Below, one piece after another: positions 1-11,970 of a DNA stretch of 64,000 bases. How positions within the stretch are numbered: position 1 is the stretch's first letter; each line of letters starts with the position of its first letter. The notes beneath the pieces were generated by a model. It did not search any database, was not told the origin of the DNA, and saw nothing but the letters and a program-made list of their open reading frames with translations. A program made the position numbers and the translations under genes. The stretch is from Sinotaia quadrata (Eukaryota; Mollusca; Gastropoda; Architaenioglossa; Viviparidae), in the NCBI GenBank assembly GCA_028829895.1, contig CM054182.1:63606379-63670378 (forward strand). The letters run 5' to 3'.

Positions 1-505
1 GACTAAAATCTCAAATGACGTCAAGAAAAAGAATGAAGCAAGAACAACAGTAAATATACACTAAAACACAATGTAGGCGTATAGATGAAAGAAAATAAAT
101 TTTATACAAAAGGAAAGATCGCGTAAATTAAGAGAAAAAAAAAAGAAAAGGATATACTTTAGTCTTCTTTCTTTAGTCTTCTTTTTTTTTACTTCATTTG
201 TTCAGACAAAAAGCCAAATGAACAAACAAAAATAGAGAAAAAAGTAAAAATACAAAATATTTATTACAAAAGACTAACAAAGTAACTTCCTTCAGATGGC
301 ATTCGTAGACAAGGAAATCTCCTTTGAGTTAAAACGTACTCCTTAATCTTGCACAGTACCAGTTTCACTCAAAGACAATTATTGATTAATCTAAACCCTC
401 CTTAATCTTTTATAAGTACAACATTGATTTAATTATATCTGAAACATTTCATATAATTTTGGGTTTTGAAAATCTTTCCATTTCAAAACAATGAGTTCCA
501 GTCTT
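1..505. other. AT-rich non-coding, no feature
   Basis: Simple AT-rich sequence with A-runs and T-runs around 130-190 and no supportable gene. Confidence 0.6.
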
Positions 506-549
506 CAGTGAATTCATTAACCCAGGCTTTCGATTAATTCATTAATATG
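506..549. repeat. Minisatellite unit, left of LTR-like copy A
   Basis: This 44-bp stretch (begins cagtgaattc) recurs with a few mismatches at 2202-2245, on the other side of the mobile element at 553-2193. Weaker related units starting with ctctta follow the right-hand copy up to about 2330. I read it as an old minisatellite with a period near 48 bp that was split by the insertion, because 44 bp is far too long for an integrase target duplication. Confidence 0.55.
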
Positions 550-552
550 TTT

Positions 553-2193
553 TGTGGCAGAGTAAATTTGCCTATCCTTTTTTCTAGACTTAACTGTTGT
601 ATAAAGTGTTAAATTGTCAAAGTGACCCGACCTTAGGTACTCCTTATGATGGTATTTTTGTAAGTGTTGTGAGTTCGATTAAACAATTCGAGTTGAGAAT
701 ATGCTAGAAATTGCTGATGCAATCTGAACCAGTTCCAATTGGATAAGTAGTTTTTATTATCCAATGGTTAATATTTACAGGAACTAGACCAGCCAATGGG
801 CAGAGTTCAAAAGTCTACCTGCTGTACAGCATTCAATTGTCTAATCACTTTGAATTTGATATGGCAAGAAGTCCAATCATGAAAGGTGTTAGCTTAATGG
901 TGAGTTAACTGGTCGAGAGAGAATGGACTTACAAATATTTCGTGCATTTTGCTATTGATATATATGTTATACTTGTGTTTTACGTAGAAATGTATTATGT
1001 GAGTAGTCTATTGTTTCTACAGATTTTTGAACTGAGATGTTCGTATATAGTATGCTAAACACTTGACATTGTTTCTAGTGAATGTGCTCATAAAATTGAT
1101 ATGTTGTGTGCATGAATTGGGCTAATAAATACTGTTGCAGGAAACTGAGGCTTGACTGTAAGTGAGAATAGAGTTAAAGATGAATAAACTGGAAACTTAG
1201 TATTTGTTCCCTGTTTATATTTTACAGGGACAATGCAGCCATTCCTTGTTTTATCTGACTCTCTTGGTTTACTGATTATAAACAGCTATGACCATGGTAG
1301 ATGCGAGAATTATCTACTGCAGTGTGTAAGTGTAAGAAATGCACTGCATTCAATTGATGTATGGTGGCAAAGTATGCTGACTACATCGAGTAATTTTTGG
1401 TACATGGAAGTTACTGGAAATTGCTCCAATTGTTGTTCTGCGTGAGGGAGCTAATACAATGGAGCAACAGATGGTCTCGAGAGAATAGTGGCTAGTCAGT
1501 GTTCTACAATGTGAGAAGGGAAACATGCGGAATTGGCAGTAATATCGTGAACAATAAACTTGTGACTTTGTTACAATAGGTGCATGAAAGACTATTGCTG
1601 CTTTGCCTAGATCAGGTTACATAGAAACTATTATCTCTTATCTCTAATAATTCCATTTTAGTTCTCTGATAAGAACTATCTTGTGATTCATATTGAATCT
1701 GTTGAATTATGTTTTAGGATATAAGACTGTATAGATATTAAAATTATTCGAACATAGTTTCTTGGAAATATTGATGTCAAGTAATCTTTTTTATGCTATT
1801 TGTTATATGTGTATTTGAGTGTTGATTCAATACATTTATTGTTAAATTTATTGACCTCCTTACACATATTGATAATTACATTAGAGAAGAAAGTGGGTGG
1901 ATGGTCCTCGCTAAATATAGATTATAAGACGGATTTATCTTCTCCTTTAGTAAGAAGTTTATGGAAATATTGTGTGACGGTAAATGTTTGTCTTAATGTT
2001 GTGGAAGAGCGAAAACATATACAGCGCCTGCATATCCGCCATGTGAGAGAGACGAGTGGTGACTGCTGGAGAATTATTAATATAACATAAATTAATATTC
2101 TCATCACTTGTAATTAGTAATGGATGTTTAATTAATTAATTAATTAATAATAATAATAATAATAACCATTAATTAGGTGGCGTTGGCTTCATA
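553..2193 (+). mobile_element. LTR-like repeat, copy A (longest copy)
   Basis: This is the longest copy of a dispersed family seen at least six times here: A, B 24188-24921, C 43530-43878, E1 52358-52590, E2 52614-53662, F 53663-54031 and D 55162-55830. The ends are TGTGGC and, in other copies, GTCACA; here the right end has mutated to TTCATA. TG...CA termini, lack of terminal inverted repeats beyond a few bases, and the 5-bp target duplication of copy B point to solo LTRs of an unidentified LTR retrotransposon. No matching 5-bp duplication is visible around A. Near the right end lies an AATT/AAT-rich tract (2130-2165). A 70-codon ORF (1233-1445) is discussed separately. Alternative: a large non-autonomous element such as a TRIM. 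Confidence 0.7.
1233..1445 (+). other. Small ORF inside LTR-like copy A
   Basis: A 70-codon ORF that starts just after an acceptor-like TTTACAG (ending 1227) and contains a strong donor-like GTAAGT at 1326-1331. The related minus-strand ORF 53411-53632 in copy E2 keeps the same frame, the same stop position and shared motifs (CVSVRN, SIDVWWQ, VTGNC). Differences between them include third-position changes and gaps of 3 and 12 nt, which suggests that the frame was once under constraint. Copy F is interrupted by an early stop. No known protein family is recognised and expression is not shown. Confidence 0.3.
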
Positions 2194-2201
2194 CGCTCTT
2201 A

Positions 2202-2245
2202 CAGTGAATTCTTTAACCCAAGCTGACGATTAATTCATTAATATA
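2202..2245. repeat. Minisatellite unit, right of LTR-like copy A
   Basis: Partner of 506-549, in direct orientation. Further diverged units run to about 2330. Confidence 0.55.
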
Positions 2246-2458
2246 CTCTTACATTGGACTCATTATTCCAGTGTTACATTTATTTCTTTAAAGCACTCTT
2301 GAGTGACTTAATTCATCAAAATAATCAAAACACTAGACGCAAGAAACATCGAATTCTAAATAATTACAAAACATTATAATTATTAAAAGTTAACACATAT
2401 GAAAATAATGATGCTAACAAGACAAAGTGGACAACAGGGATTCCTGAGTTCAGGAAAA

Positions 2459-2945
2459 CTTTAAAAAATAAATATCCTTAAAATATTTAAAGAAAATACG
2501 GATAAAAAGGTGGAACTGTAACAATACAAGATGCATTTTTAAAAAATACGGAATAAAAAGATGAGACTCCCACAGCAATTTAAGCTGAAAAGAAATACGG
2601 AATACAAAAATGGAAAACCCACAGCAATACAAGATGTAAAAAAAATGGATTTAAAAAAAAAGGGGGCTCCCACATCAATACAAGATGTAAAAAAAAATAT
2701 AGAATAAAAAGATGGGACTCCCACAGCAATACAAGATGTAAAGAAACTACGGAATTAAAAGATGAAACTTAAATAGCAATAAAATAAGTACACAAATTAC
2801 GGAATAGAAAAATGAAAATATAATAACAATGCAAGAGTAAAGAAAGTACGGAAAGACCAAAATAAGTAACTTCGACAACAAAAGATGTAAAGAAAATACG
2901 AATAAAAATACGGAACTCCAACTGCAATAAAAAACACAAAGATAA
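2459..2945. repeat. Degenerate minisatellite, about 50-58 bp period
   Basis: About eight diverged units share the core tacggaataaaaagatg followed by gactcccacagcaatacaag. They are A-rich and heavily mutated, so this is an old array. The short minus-strand ORFs across it are products of the repeat. Confidence 0.75.
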
Positions 2946-4359
2946 CGCAAAAAATACCACATGAGAAAAAAACGTTTGTTTTTTTTTTTAAATCAAACTA
3001 CCAAACACATCCAACAGAAATTCGGGGGTGGAGGGGTGGAGAGAGAGAGTGTCGAGCAGTGTTCCCAAACCCTGGGTCACGTGATATTCCAGAGTGTCGC
3101 TCGGAGTAGAGGGAGAGATGGAAATTTTGTTTAAAAAAAAAAAAGAAGAGCAGTAAAGTCTACAGTAAAAGAAGTTCACCGGTCTTCTATTCACACACCA
3201 GACCTTTAAACTCCATGATGATCATAACTAGTCAGTAAAGAAGGTCATCATAGAAGTAAATATTTTGAATAGCCGGAGTTATCGGTCGTAATAAAAATAA
3301 TTACTTTGAATAACCCAAATTATTGGTCGTGATAAAAATAGTATTAAGGGGGGAATTGGTCTTAGCAGACCTCATCCACAAAATGTGACAGCATCAAGAG
3401 AGCCACTGGGTAAAAACTTCGCAATTGTCATTTTATTTAACTGAAAAGGATTTAACCAAATTCTTTTTTTTTTTTTAGTTATTATTTTAAGCATGTACAA
3501 GTTTAAGTACTCGGACAGATGGGAAAGAACTGTATTTAGGGTCGCAGTAACAAAAAATGTTTGGGAAACACTGAAGACAATAATGGTGGGAAGGCTAAGA
3601 TAAAAAATACGTGTATCTAACAAATGAAAACAAAATAAAATAAAAGTCTAGATTTTCCTTCTATCGTACGTAAAGAATTGAGACGAACACTTCACATACA
3701 ACAAGCCCAAGGTCATCGAAACATGGACGACGAGCGAAATAGAAAGAAAAAGCCGAAGGAAAAAAAATGCTTGAAAATAATTTTTTAAACTGAATCGAAA
3801 AGCTAAGACAACGTATAAAGAGGAAGACTACAAGAACTGGACCCAACCTGATCTCACCTGCCTTGAACAGCGAGCTTCGGTTACGTCTCAGAGCTGAGAA
3901 AGGTAGAATTAGACGCTACATGTTAAATTCTTTGTATCAGTAATGGCTCGCACAAATCTTGACTTTACTGTCCATTACACTTCAAGCAAAGCATATAAGG
4001 AATGTTACATCATTACACTCACGTGACTCAAATTCAGTCAAACGTAGTCAAATGGAGTGCTTTCGATATTCTGATAATGATTATACCGTCATTTCACAAT
4101 CCGATTCGAGAAAGATAAATATTTGTGACGAGGGTCTGGAACAAGGTAGAACAAGGTGACGACATAACGACACAGAAGGTAGAAGGGGATTTCAGTTACA
4201 TACGCCACGATGACAAGGTATAGTAAATAAATAAATAAATTTGTGCCAAGGAATCCTATGGCCTGTTTTCTCTCCCTTAATGAGGGCATGCCTGGATGCA
4301 GTGTGAACAAAAATTGGGTACGAGCTGTAGGTTTATTTGCTTACATTTCCTTTTCTATC
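2946..4359. other. Non-coding, no supported gene
   Basis: AT-rich sequence with A-runs at 2980 and 3130. Two short paralogous stretches (3255-3300 and 3301-3345, each with ggtcgt followed by ataaaaata) form a local duplication. No exon or RNA gene could be supported. Confidence 0.5.
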
Positions 4360-4936
4360 GAAAGAAGTAGAACAGACAAGAACACTAATACACGAACAGC
4401 TCACCTCATACTAACGAAAGAAGTAGAACAGACAAGAACACAAATACATGAACAGCTCACCTAGAAGTAGAACAGACAAGAACACTAATACATGAACAGC
4501 TCACCTCATACTAACGAAAGAAGTAGAACAGACAAGAAGACTAATAGATGAACAGCTCACCTCATACTAACGAAAGAAGTAGAACAGACAAGAACACTAA
4601 CAGATGAACAGCTCACCTCATACTAACGAATAAAGTACAACAGACAAGAACACAAATACATGAACAGCTCACCTAGAAGTAGAACAGACAAGAACACTAA
4701 TACATGAACAGCTCACCTCATACTAACGAAAGAAGTAGAACAGACAAGAACACTAATAGATGAACAGCTCACCTCATACTAACGAAAAAAGTACAACAGA
4801 CAAGAACACAAATACATGAACAGCTCACCTAGAAGTAGAACAGACAAGAACATTAATACATGAACAGCTCACCTCATACTAACGAAAGAAGTAGAACAGA
4901 CAAGAACACTAATACATGAACAGCTCACCTCATACT
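4360..4936. repeat. Minisatellite with alternating 56- and 44-bp units
   Basis: About eleven units begin with gaagtagaacagacaagaac and end with gaacagctcacct. Full units are 56 bp and a short form lacking catactaacgaa is 44 bp. Long and short units recur in a similar order, so the array probably grew by duplication of multi-unit blocks. Confidence 0.9.
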
Positions 4937-5684
4937 GGTGCAAATGGTACCGCCCTGTAAAACTACAGTAGCCGAACAAACTCACTAATTAGATATAAGT
5001 CTAAGCAACATTATATTAAGTAATAATGATGATGATGATGACGATGACGACGAAAATGAGGATTGCTATAATAACAATAACAAAGTTTAAAGCAACAAAC
5101 AATAAATAAAATGCATATCCTAGTGGCAGTAGACAGGAAAAGTTCACATAAAATGTGTTTGTCTGGATTTTTTAAATTTTTAATGGGTTAATAAAATATC
5201 AACATTTTATGGTTGAGCGGGATTTCGATTTTTGTTGGTTCACAGGCCAGAACCGCTATCATACATTCGTTTCCATCACTGCGGTATTAAAATTGCACTC
5301 GACTATGTTACATGTGTGCTTTTACACTGTTCATGTATGTGTCCGATATTTACGTGTAGGTCAAAGGGCGTCTGCTGTGTGGCCATTAGTTAAGCCGTGC
5401 CAGCCAACAACAGCTAGCTCTCTCTCCACAGGCAACGATCATTAAGTTAATCAGGAGTCCGTGAAGGCAGTGTTTTGATAGTCAGATTGTAAGCTAATCA
5501 GAGGTTGGGAATGTGTGTATTGTGTCGACTAATTTAATACATGCTCTCTCTGACTCTCTCTTCGGTGAAGCAACAGAACAAGATGATGACAAAAGATTTC
5601 CTCTAAGTAAGGATCGCTGTATTTTATAAACCTCAGCAAACTACTACATTCATTGTGACATATTTAAGGATAAATTTCTTTTTC
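4937..5684. other. Non-coding, no supported gene
   Basis: Contains a short GAT/GAC triplet tract at 5026-5056. Otherwise nothing can be supported. Confidence 0.5.
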
Positions 5685-5825
5685 TAAAGGTATATTTCCT
5701 TTTTTTTTAATAAAAGGTATATTTCTTTCTTTTTAAAGATATATTTCTTTTCTTTAAAGGTATTTTTAAAATGGTGTCTTTTTTTAATAGGCATATTTCT
5801 TTTCTTTAAAATGTATATTTCTTTC
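5685..5825. repeat. T-rich minisatellite
   Basis: Six or so imperfect units of about 20-28 bp built on aaggtatatttctttt. Confidence 0.7.
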
Positions 5826-6240
5826 TCAGGCTCAGTAAATTTGTGTTCACTTAAATCCTTTGAAGAAAAGTTAATTTAAAAAAAAAAAACAACACTTTTA
5901 ATATCTTATGCTAATTTAAACTGTGCGACAGAGACATGTATGGCGTGTCTAAATTCTTTTTTTATTTTATTTTTTTTAATAAAAACATTGTGTTGATATC
6001 GTTTGACGCCCCGCGGTCTAGTTTCAATGTGACGAGCGTCAGGGGCGTTTAAAGCCGCTTACTGCAGACTTAGAAAGTGAACAAGGATCAGTTCCTTATA
6101 GTTTCCTTCTAATCGGCTACTTGTAAGGCAAATATAGTTGGAAAATAAACAACGCCAGTTTGATTTTAATAGCAACATCAATCAACATCTTTCTGTCATA
6201 TCGCAAGTCTTCTGACCTAAATCGCGTTTCTACCCATCTG
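5826..6240. other. Non-coding with a small GC-rich inverted repeat
   Basis: Around 6003-6055, gacgcccc and ggggcgtt form a short imperfect inverted repeat about 30 bp apart. No gene is supported. Confidence 0.4.
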
Positions 6241-6243
6241 TGT

Positions 6244-6660
6244 TCTCAGAACTGTTACAGTCTTTCTGACTAGTGATGTTAATGACACCGATAAAACTGT
6301 GTGTTTCTGACTAGTGCTGTTAATGACACCGATAAAACTGTGTGTTTCTGACTAGTGATGTTAATGACACCGATAAAACTCTGTCTACTGGTGCTAATGA
6401 CACTCATAAGAGTCTTTTATGATTAGTGTTGATAATGACATCATAAAACCCTCTGGCTTTTCTTATTTGTTTTGCCAGTGACATTCATAAAACCCTGTCT
6501 TTTCTTACTAATGCTGCATATGACACTCATAAAACTGTCTTTTCTTACTACTGCTGCAAATGGCACGCATAAAACCCTGTCGTTTCTCACTAATGACACT
6601 CAAAATGCACTGTATCTATTGTCAATGTTGTCACTGACACTCACAAATATCTAACTTGTC
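6244..6660. repeat. Minisatellite, about 45 bp period, decaying rightwards
   Basis: The first three units (ttctgactagtg followed by taatgacaccgataaaac) are nearly identical at a spacing near 45-47 bp. Later units to about 6660 keep only gacactcataaaac and drift. Confidence 0.8.
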
Positions 6661-6917
6661 ACTGACACAGGAAGTGTTAATGTGTTACAAATGCAGTTTT
6701 CTTCAATGTTTGTGACACTCACTTAAATCTGTTTATTTCAAGCGTTGTAAACCAAGTCACAAAACTAACCACAGGTAGTCTTCATGATTACTTAAAGTCT
6801 GTCTTTGCAAAATAAATAAAACAACATAAAATTATGACTCAAACATAATACTCATACTCGCGGGTCTGTCTGTATGTGTGCGCGTGCAAGTCTGCGTGTG
6901 CACGACTGTGAGCATAC

Positions 6918-6963
6918 GTGCGTGCGTGCGTGCGTGCGTGTGTGTGTGTGTGTGTGTGTGTGT
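6918..6963. repeat. (TGCG)n(TG)n microsatellite
   Basis: A compound alternating purine-pyrimidine tract. Confidence 0.95.
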
Positions 6964-7619
6964 TTGAGTGAGAGAAAGAGAGAGAGATAACGATATTTGC
7001 AATACATTTCCTTTGAAAAAAAAAATCTCATGGGGGCGTCAGCAGTGTGTCGTGTCACTGACAGAAGTAACACAAAAGTATGTGAGGGTAGGAAACAGAT
7101 GAACGTGGCTTAACTAAATAAACCAGCGAAGAGTAAATAGCGCAGAATATATAAAGAGTTCATTCCAAAGTCGATATACTGCACAGCAATTAATGGCAAA
7201 AGAGCACAAGACAAACAGATTAGATGGCGTTAGTTAAACACACTGAATTGAATTGAACTAAATTGAATCGAACTGAAAACCTTATTTTACAGGAATAACA
7301 ACGGTCTGGCTTCTAACCAGTCCTTGCTAAGTATACGATTCTATACATATGTATATACTGAAATCGATAATAAAATATACCGAATGAATGATAATTAAAG
7401 GTAATAATATTAATATTTGTTGAATTAAAAGACGAGATATGTCGTGTAAACCTGTCACAAATTTTACTGATACCATCAACCGACTAAACTATATGAAAAG
7501 AACATCGAAATATTAAAATTAATATTTTTTTTTTAACACATATGTGCCGGTATTGTTGGTTTGTTCTTACAATCAAAAGTTAGTTTATCCAATTTACTGT
7601 GAGTTCAATGTCAAACTTC
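6964..7619. other. Non-coding, no supported gene
   Basis: AT-rich with a (GAGA) tract after the microsatellite. Nothing else can be supported. Confidence 0.5.
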
Positions 7620-7985
7620 GCCTCTTGATTTTTTCCCCAGCTTCGTGTTCTAGCCCCATGCTTCGCGTCTAGATTTTTTCCAGCTTCGCGTTCTAGCCCC
7701 CAGCTTCGCGTTCTAGCCCCATGCTTCGCGTCTAGATTTTTTCCAGCTTCGCGTTCTAGCCCCCAGCTTCGCGTTCTAGCCCCATGCTTCGCGTCTAGAT
7801 TTTTTTTTCGAGCTTCGCGTCTAGATTTTTCCCCCACCTTCGTTCTCTTTATGTTTTTCCCCAGCTTCGCGTTCTAGTTCTAGCCCCATGCTTCGTGTCT
7901 AGATTTTTTTTTCGAGCTTCGCGTCTCGATTTTTTCCCCAGCGTCGCGTCCTGGATTTTTTCCCATGCTTCGCGTTCACTATTTC
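7620..7985. repeat. CpG-containing minisatellite with 63-bp higher-order unit
   Basis: Built from subunits of about 21 bp based on gcttcgcgttctagcccc, arranged in higher-order 63-bp blocks (two nearly identical blocks between 7665 and 7800). Because 63 is divisible by 3, an 85-codon minus-strand ORF (7580-7837) runs through it. That ORF is a by-product of the period, not evidence of a gene. It is GC-richer than its surroundings and every subunit carries TTCGCG. Confidence 0.85.
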
Positions 7986-8689
7986 TATTTGATCAATGTT
8001 GAATTGCTGTATAGTGTGTAGTTAATTATATTTTTAATAAATTCTATTTTTTGTTTATCAACAACTCTCGACCTCGTGTTTTAAATAGGTTAAAGGTCAG
8101 GAGTAGTGAGGGGAGGGGGTAGAGATGAATATTAATTAAAGAGACCCTTTCGTCGTTTAAAATAACCTGTCACACCAACTTTGCATGCTAAAAGAATTTG
8201 AATCCTATTGATCAATTCTACTCTGAATCAAAGACTGTTGAAACTTTTACTTTTAGCGCCGTCTACGCAAGAGGAAATTTGAACTTAACATCAAATCTTT
8301 TTGTCTTTGCGTTTATGAGACCTGTTTTGAACAATTGAAGCAAATTAAAAGTACCTGCTGCTAATCTTTATCTAAGAATCTAAAATACGATTCCATTTTT
8401 ATTTTATATTTTAATTTAAAAACAAAAAGCAAGTAAAATTAATGACAACTTAAAATTGTAAAAGCTATGGTCTAGAGCGGAGACATAGTGATAAGCAACG
8501 CAAAGAGTTAAATATAGCACAGCAAGAAGGCTGTATATACGATAAATGGATACATATTTTTATCAATCTCTGCTTAGGAATTTAGCAAGCGCTTAGTATA
8601 TGATGCACATGCTTGTAGATGATAAATTTATAAAATATTAGACAATTATACTGTACGATAAATATATTATATATTTGTGTTGGTACGAT
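7986..8689. other. Non-coding, no supported gene
   Basis: AT-rich, with no repeats or exons that I can support. Confidence 0.5.
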
Positions 8690-8837
8690 AACTGTTTAGA
8701 GTTTATATCATAAGTATACTCGTAATAAGTTATGTACCAATGTTTATATGATAGATTTTCTCGAAGCATATTATACACTTGTACTTAGATAATATATGAT
8801 CTTATATTATACACTTGAAAAATAATCTTGTGTTTAT

Positions 8838-9355
8838 ACGACAAATACACTCTTAATACATTATATAGACTTATACGACAAATACACTCTTAATACATTA
8901 TATAGACTTATACGACAAATACACTCTTAATACATTATATAGACTTATACGACAAATACACTCTTAATACATTATATAGACTTATACGACAAATACACTC
9001 TTAATACATTATATAGACTTATACGACAAATACACTCTTAATACATTATATAGACTTATACGACAAATACACTCTTAATACATTATATAGACTTATACGA
9101 CAAATACACTCTTAATACATTATATAGACTTATACGACAAATACACTCTTAATACATTATATAGACTTATACGACAAATACACTCTTAATACATTATATA
9201 GACTTATACGACAAATGCACTCTTAATACATTATATAGACTTATACGACAAATACACTCTTAATACATTATATAGACTTATACGACAAATACACTCTTAA
9301 TACATTATATAGACTTATACGACAAATACACTCTTAATACATTATATAGACTTAC
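8838..9355. repeat. Homogeneous 37-bp tandem array, 14 units
   Basis: Units start at 8838, 8875, 8912 and so on every 37 bp (unit begins acgacaaatacactcttaat). Thirteen units read as identical and the one at 9208 has a single a-to-g change. Diverged relatives of the unit extend outward to about 8690 on the left and 9510 on the right. A homogeneous centre with decayed edges is the pattern expected from unequal exchange. Confidence 0.95.
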
Positions 9356-9548
9356 ACGATAAATGCACTCTTAGTACGTTATACATTGAGTTTACACGAC
9401 AAATTTACACGAGACGCTCTTAGTACATTATATATACCCTTGTATGTACACGATAAATGCACTCTTATATATTTGCGTTTACACGACAAATGCACTCTAA
9501 TACATAATGCCCGTGAAAGGCCTCTAAGAAGGTAAACCAGTGGTTTTA

Positions 9549-9570
9549 TCAAGGTCATTGTTCAAGGTCA
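9549..9570 (+). promoter_or_regulatory. Paired TCAAGGTCA nuclear-receptor half-sites
   Basis: Two perfect TCAAGGTCA nonamers (9549-9557, 9562-9570) lie in direct orientation with a 4-bp gap. The nonamer matches the extended half-site bound by ERR/SF-1-type nuclear receptors. No promoter is recognised nearby, so function is unproven. Confidence 0.25.
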
Positions 9571-10157
9571 CAATACAATACAACTTCAAGCAGAAGAGAC
9601 AGGATCATGTACATATGAAAAATGTGCGAAAGCTAGCATACACTTCTGTAAGTTATTTTAAACCGTGCTAATAGCAAATTGAAATACCTGGAGGAACAAA
9701 CGAAGAAAACGGCTCTGGAAGGCAGAAATAAAAATCTGAATCTAGCTGACTGGAATTCTTATGAATGTTAATCAGTCATAGTAGGAGAGAACATTGGAGA
9801 AATAAAGAAAAAAGAAGAAGAAAAGTAAAAAATGTCAATTTCACACGAAGTATATAAATATATTTCGTCAAATACATAATTAATGAATGTTCACATATTT
9901 AGATATGGCGGACTGACTCTATGGATAGATGGATGGACAACTTGATGGGTGTGTGGATGGATGGAAGAATGGATGGACACACTGATTAGTATGCGGACAG
10001 GTGAGTGCGCTTTTTGGAGAGTAAGCAGTCGTTACGTACGTAAACATCAGATAACTAGTTAGGAGTTCAGCTAATTCAGTACAAAACAGAAAGACAGCTA
10101 ATTCGTCTACAAATTGTCCAGCCAATAGCCAGCCAGATGGACAGATGGAGGGAGGGA
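9571..10157. other. Non-coding, short (ATGG)n patch
   Basis: Imperfect (GGATGGAT) repeats lie at 9918-9978. Nothing else can be supported. Confidence 0.5.
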
Positions 10158-10245
10158 TAGACAGACAGACAGATAGACAGACAGATAGTAAGGGTGGGAG
10201 GGATACATTACATTACGGCAGAGTGAGAGAGACAGACAGACAGAC
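10158..10245. repeat. (GACA)n/(GATA)n microsatellite patches
   Basis: Two clusters of GACAGACA/GATAGACA tetranucleotides. Confidence 0.85.
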
Positions 10246-10461
10246 TTTATTACCTGGTGTAGTTGTTTCTGAGGGTGTGGTCTTTTCATTTGTTCTTTTG
10301 CGGTTGTGGCCGCTGCCCTTGTGTGGACGCCTAGGTCGCTTTGGTAATCGTAGGTTCAAGTACATGGCGCGATGACTGTCAGCTGTTTTTAAACAACAAC
10401 AAAACCCACAAAACTTAACGATTGTGAGGCCAATACATTAGTGCTTTTCTGCCTCTGTCTA

Positions 10462-10463
<2 letters not shown>

Positions 10464-10511
<48 letters not shown>

Positions 10512-10720
10512 GGGTGTTTGTGTGTGTATGTTTGTATATAAGTGTTTGTGTGTGTTTTTGTGTGAGATTGTATGTGTATTTGTGTATGTCGTTTTGTATT
10601 TGTATGTGTGAGTGTATGTCTTTGTGCTTGTATGTGTGTGTTTGTGTGCGTGTGTTTTAGTGTGCATGTGTGTAGTTGTGTTTGTGTGTGCGTTCGTACG
10701 TGTATAAGAGTGTGCGTGCC
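10464..10720. repeat. (TG)n microsatellite with degraded tail
   Basis: Perfect (TG)n at 10464-10509, followed by about 200 bp of imperfect TG-rich sequence. Confidence 0.95.
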
Positions 10721-11480
10721 TCAAATATTCTAACTTGTTGGCGAAGATGCTGCTTCAGAGCCGCAAGGTTTTCGTATGAGGAAAAAGTAAAAGAAACAAC
10801 TAACAACGCGTTAGAGCAACAACAAATCTGAACAAACTATTTTACACTTTGTTTTTCAAAAACACTTTTTAATGGAGAGATAAATACACAAATAAAAATA
10901 AATAAACTAGAAAAAGACTTCACAGATATATGTGCAGTAGTTTACAAAGGTTTAACCAGATTTTTATTAAGAAAAAATTAATTCGTTTAGCATATTTTAT
11001 CATTATTTTTATAAGGCATTACTATATTAGTACCCACCATTAAAATCTATGTCCTCATCATTGAAATCTCTCCGCGATCCGAGGTCACGCAAGGGGATGG
11101 TACTCTCTTGTGGAGTTTCCATTTTCTAAAATGTCACCTGATAGGTGGACCAAGCTGGACTGTTAGGCTTGTCTTTTATCTAAAGCACCGTATCCTGAAA
11201 ATACAAACACCAATAAAATCATAAAAATAAAAAGTAAGAAACTGGTAAAGCTATTTACAAAAACATGAAACTACTGAGAGTTCGATATAATCGATTAGGA
11301 AAATAAAAGAACTTTTGTTTTGGCTGTTGTTGATAAATTCATTTTGCCTGTAAAATTATTGAAATAATAAACTGAAACAGGTATCTTTCTGCTTGAAAAA
11401 ATTTCCACCAAAATCCCCTGCAGAAATGTAACTCTGAAAATATTGTCGTACATATTAGATATGTGTGAATTAGTGGCATC
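10721..11480. other. Non-coding, no supported gene
   Basis: AT-rich. No exon, RNA gene or repeat can be supported. Confidence 0.5.
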
Positions 11481-11970
11481 AGATCACATATCCTGACTAT
11501 GCCTGTCTTAATCGAGCATGTGATTGCAGTGACCTTGTATGCAATGATCCTGTCTACAGTGATCTCCCGTCACTAAGGATCCTGTGGCATACATAGTGAT
11601 CATGTGTAGGCAAAACCACCAAATGTCTGCAATGATCATGTCTATAATGATCTCCTGTGACTAGAAATCTTAAGATGTACAAGTGTGTCAGTAATCAACC
11701 GTGTGCCTGCAATGATCTCCAGTGACTAGAGATCCTGTGATGTACAAGTGATCCTATGTCAGCAACCACCATGTGTCTGCATTGAACATGTGACTACATT
11801 AATCACGTGATTAGAGAATGTATGATGCACACGTGTTTCTGTATCGGCAATCATACATGTGTCTGCAATGATTCTGTCTCTTCAGAGACTAGAGTTTCTA
11901 TGATGCTCAAGTGGTCCTGTGGCCAGCGACCACAACGTGTCTTCAGTGTTCTCATGACTGCAGTGATCAA
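11481..11970. repeat. Degenerate minisatellite, about 90-100 bp period
   Basis: About five diverged units contain tgtctgcaatgat, gtgactagagatcctgtgat and gtacaagtgatc. The array is old and drifting. Confidence 0.7.

Noticed and set aside
2202..2245. 44-bp target duplication of copy A
   Set aside because: Far too long for an integrase duplication, and related units continue to the right, so it is a minisatellite split by the insertion.
8838..9355. CRISPR-like array of 37-bp repeats
   Set aside because: Units are contiguous with no spacers, and the context is eukaryotic. It is a tandem satellite.
10389..10724. 111-codon ORF rich in His/Thr
   Set aside because: Translation of a TG/CA microsatellite; similar cases at 13176, 24925, 30706, 44687, 48029 and 53942.
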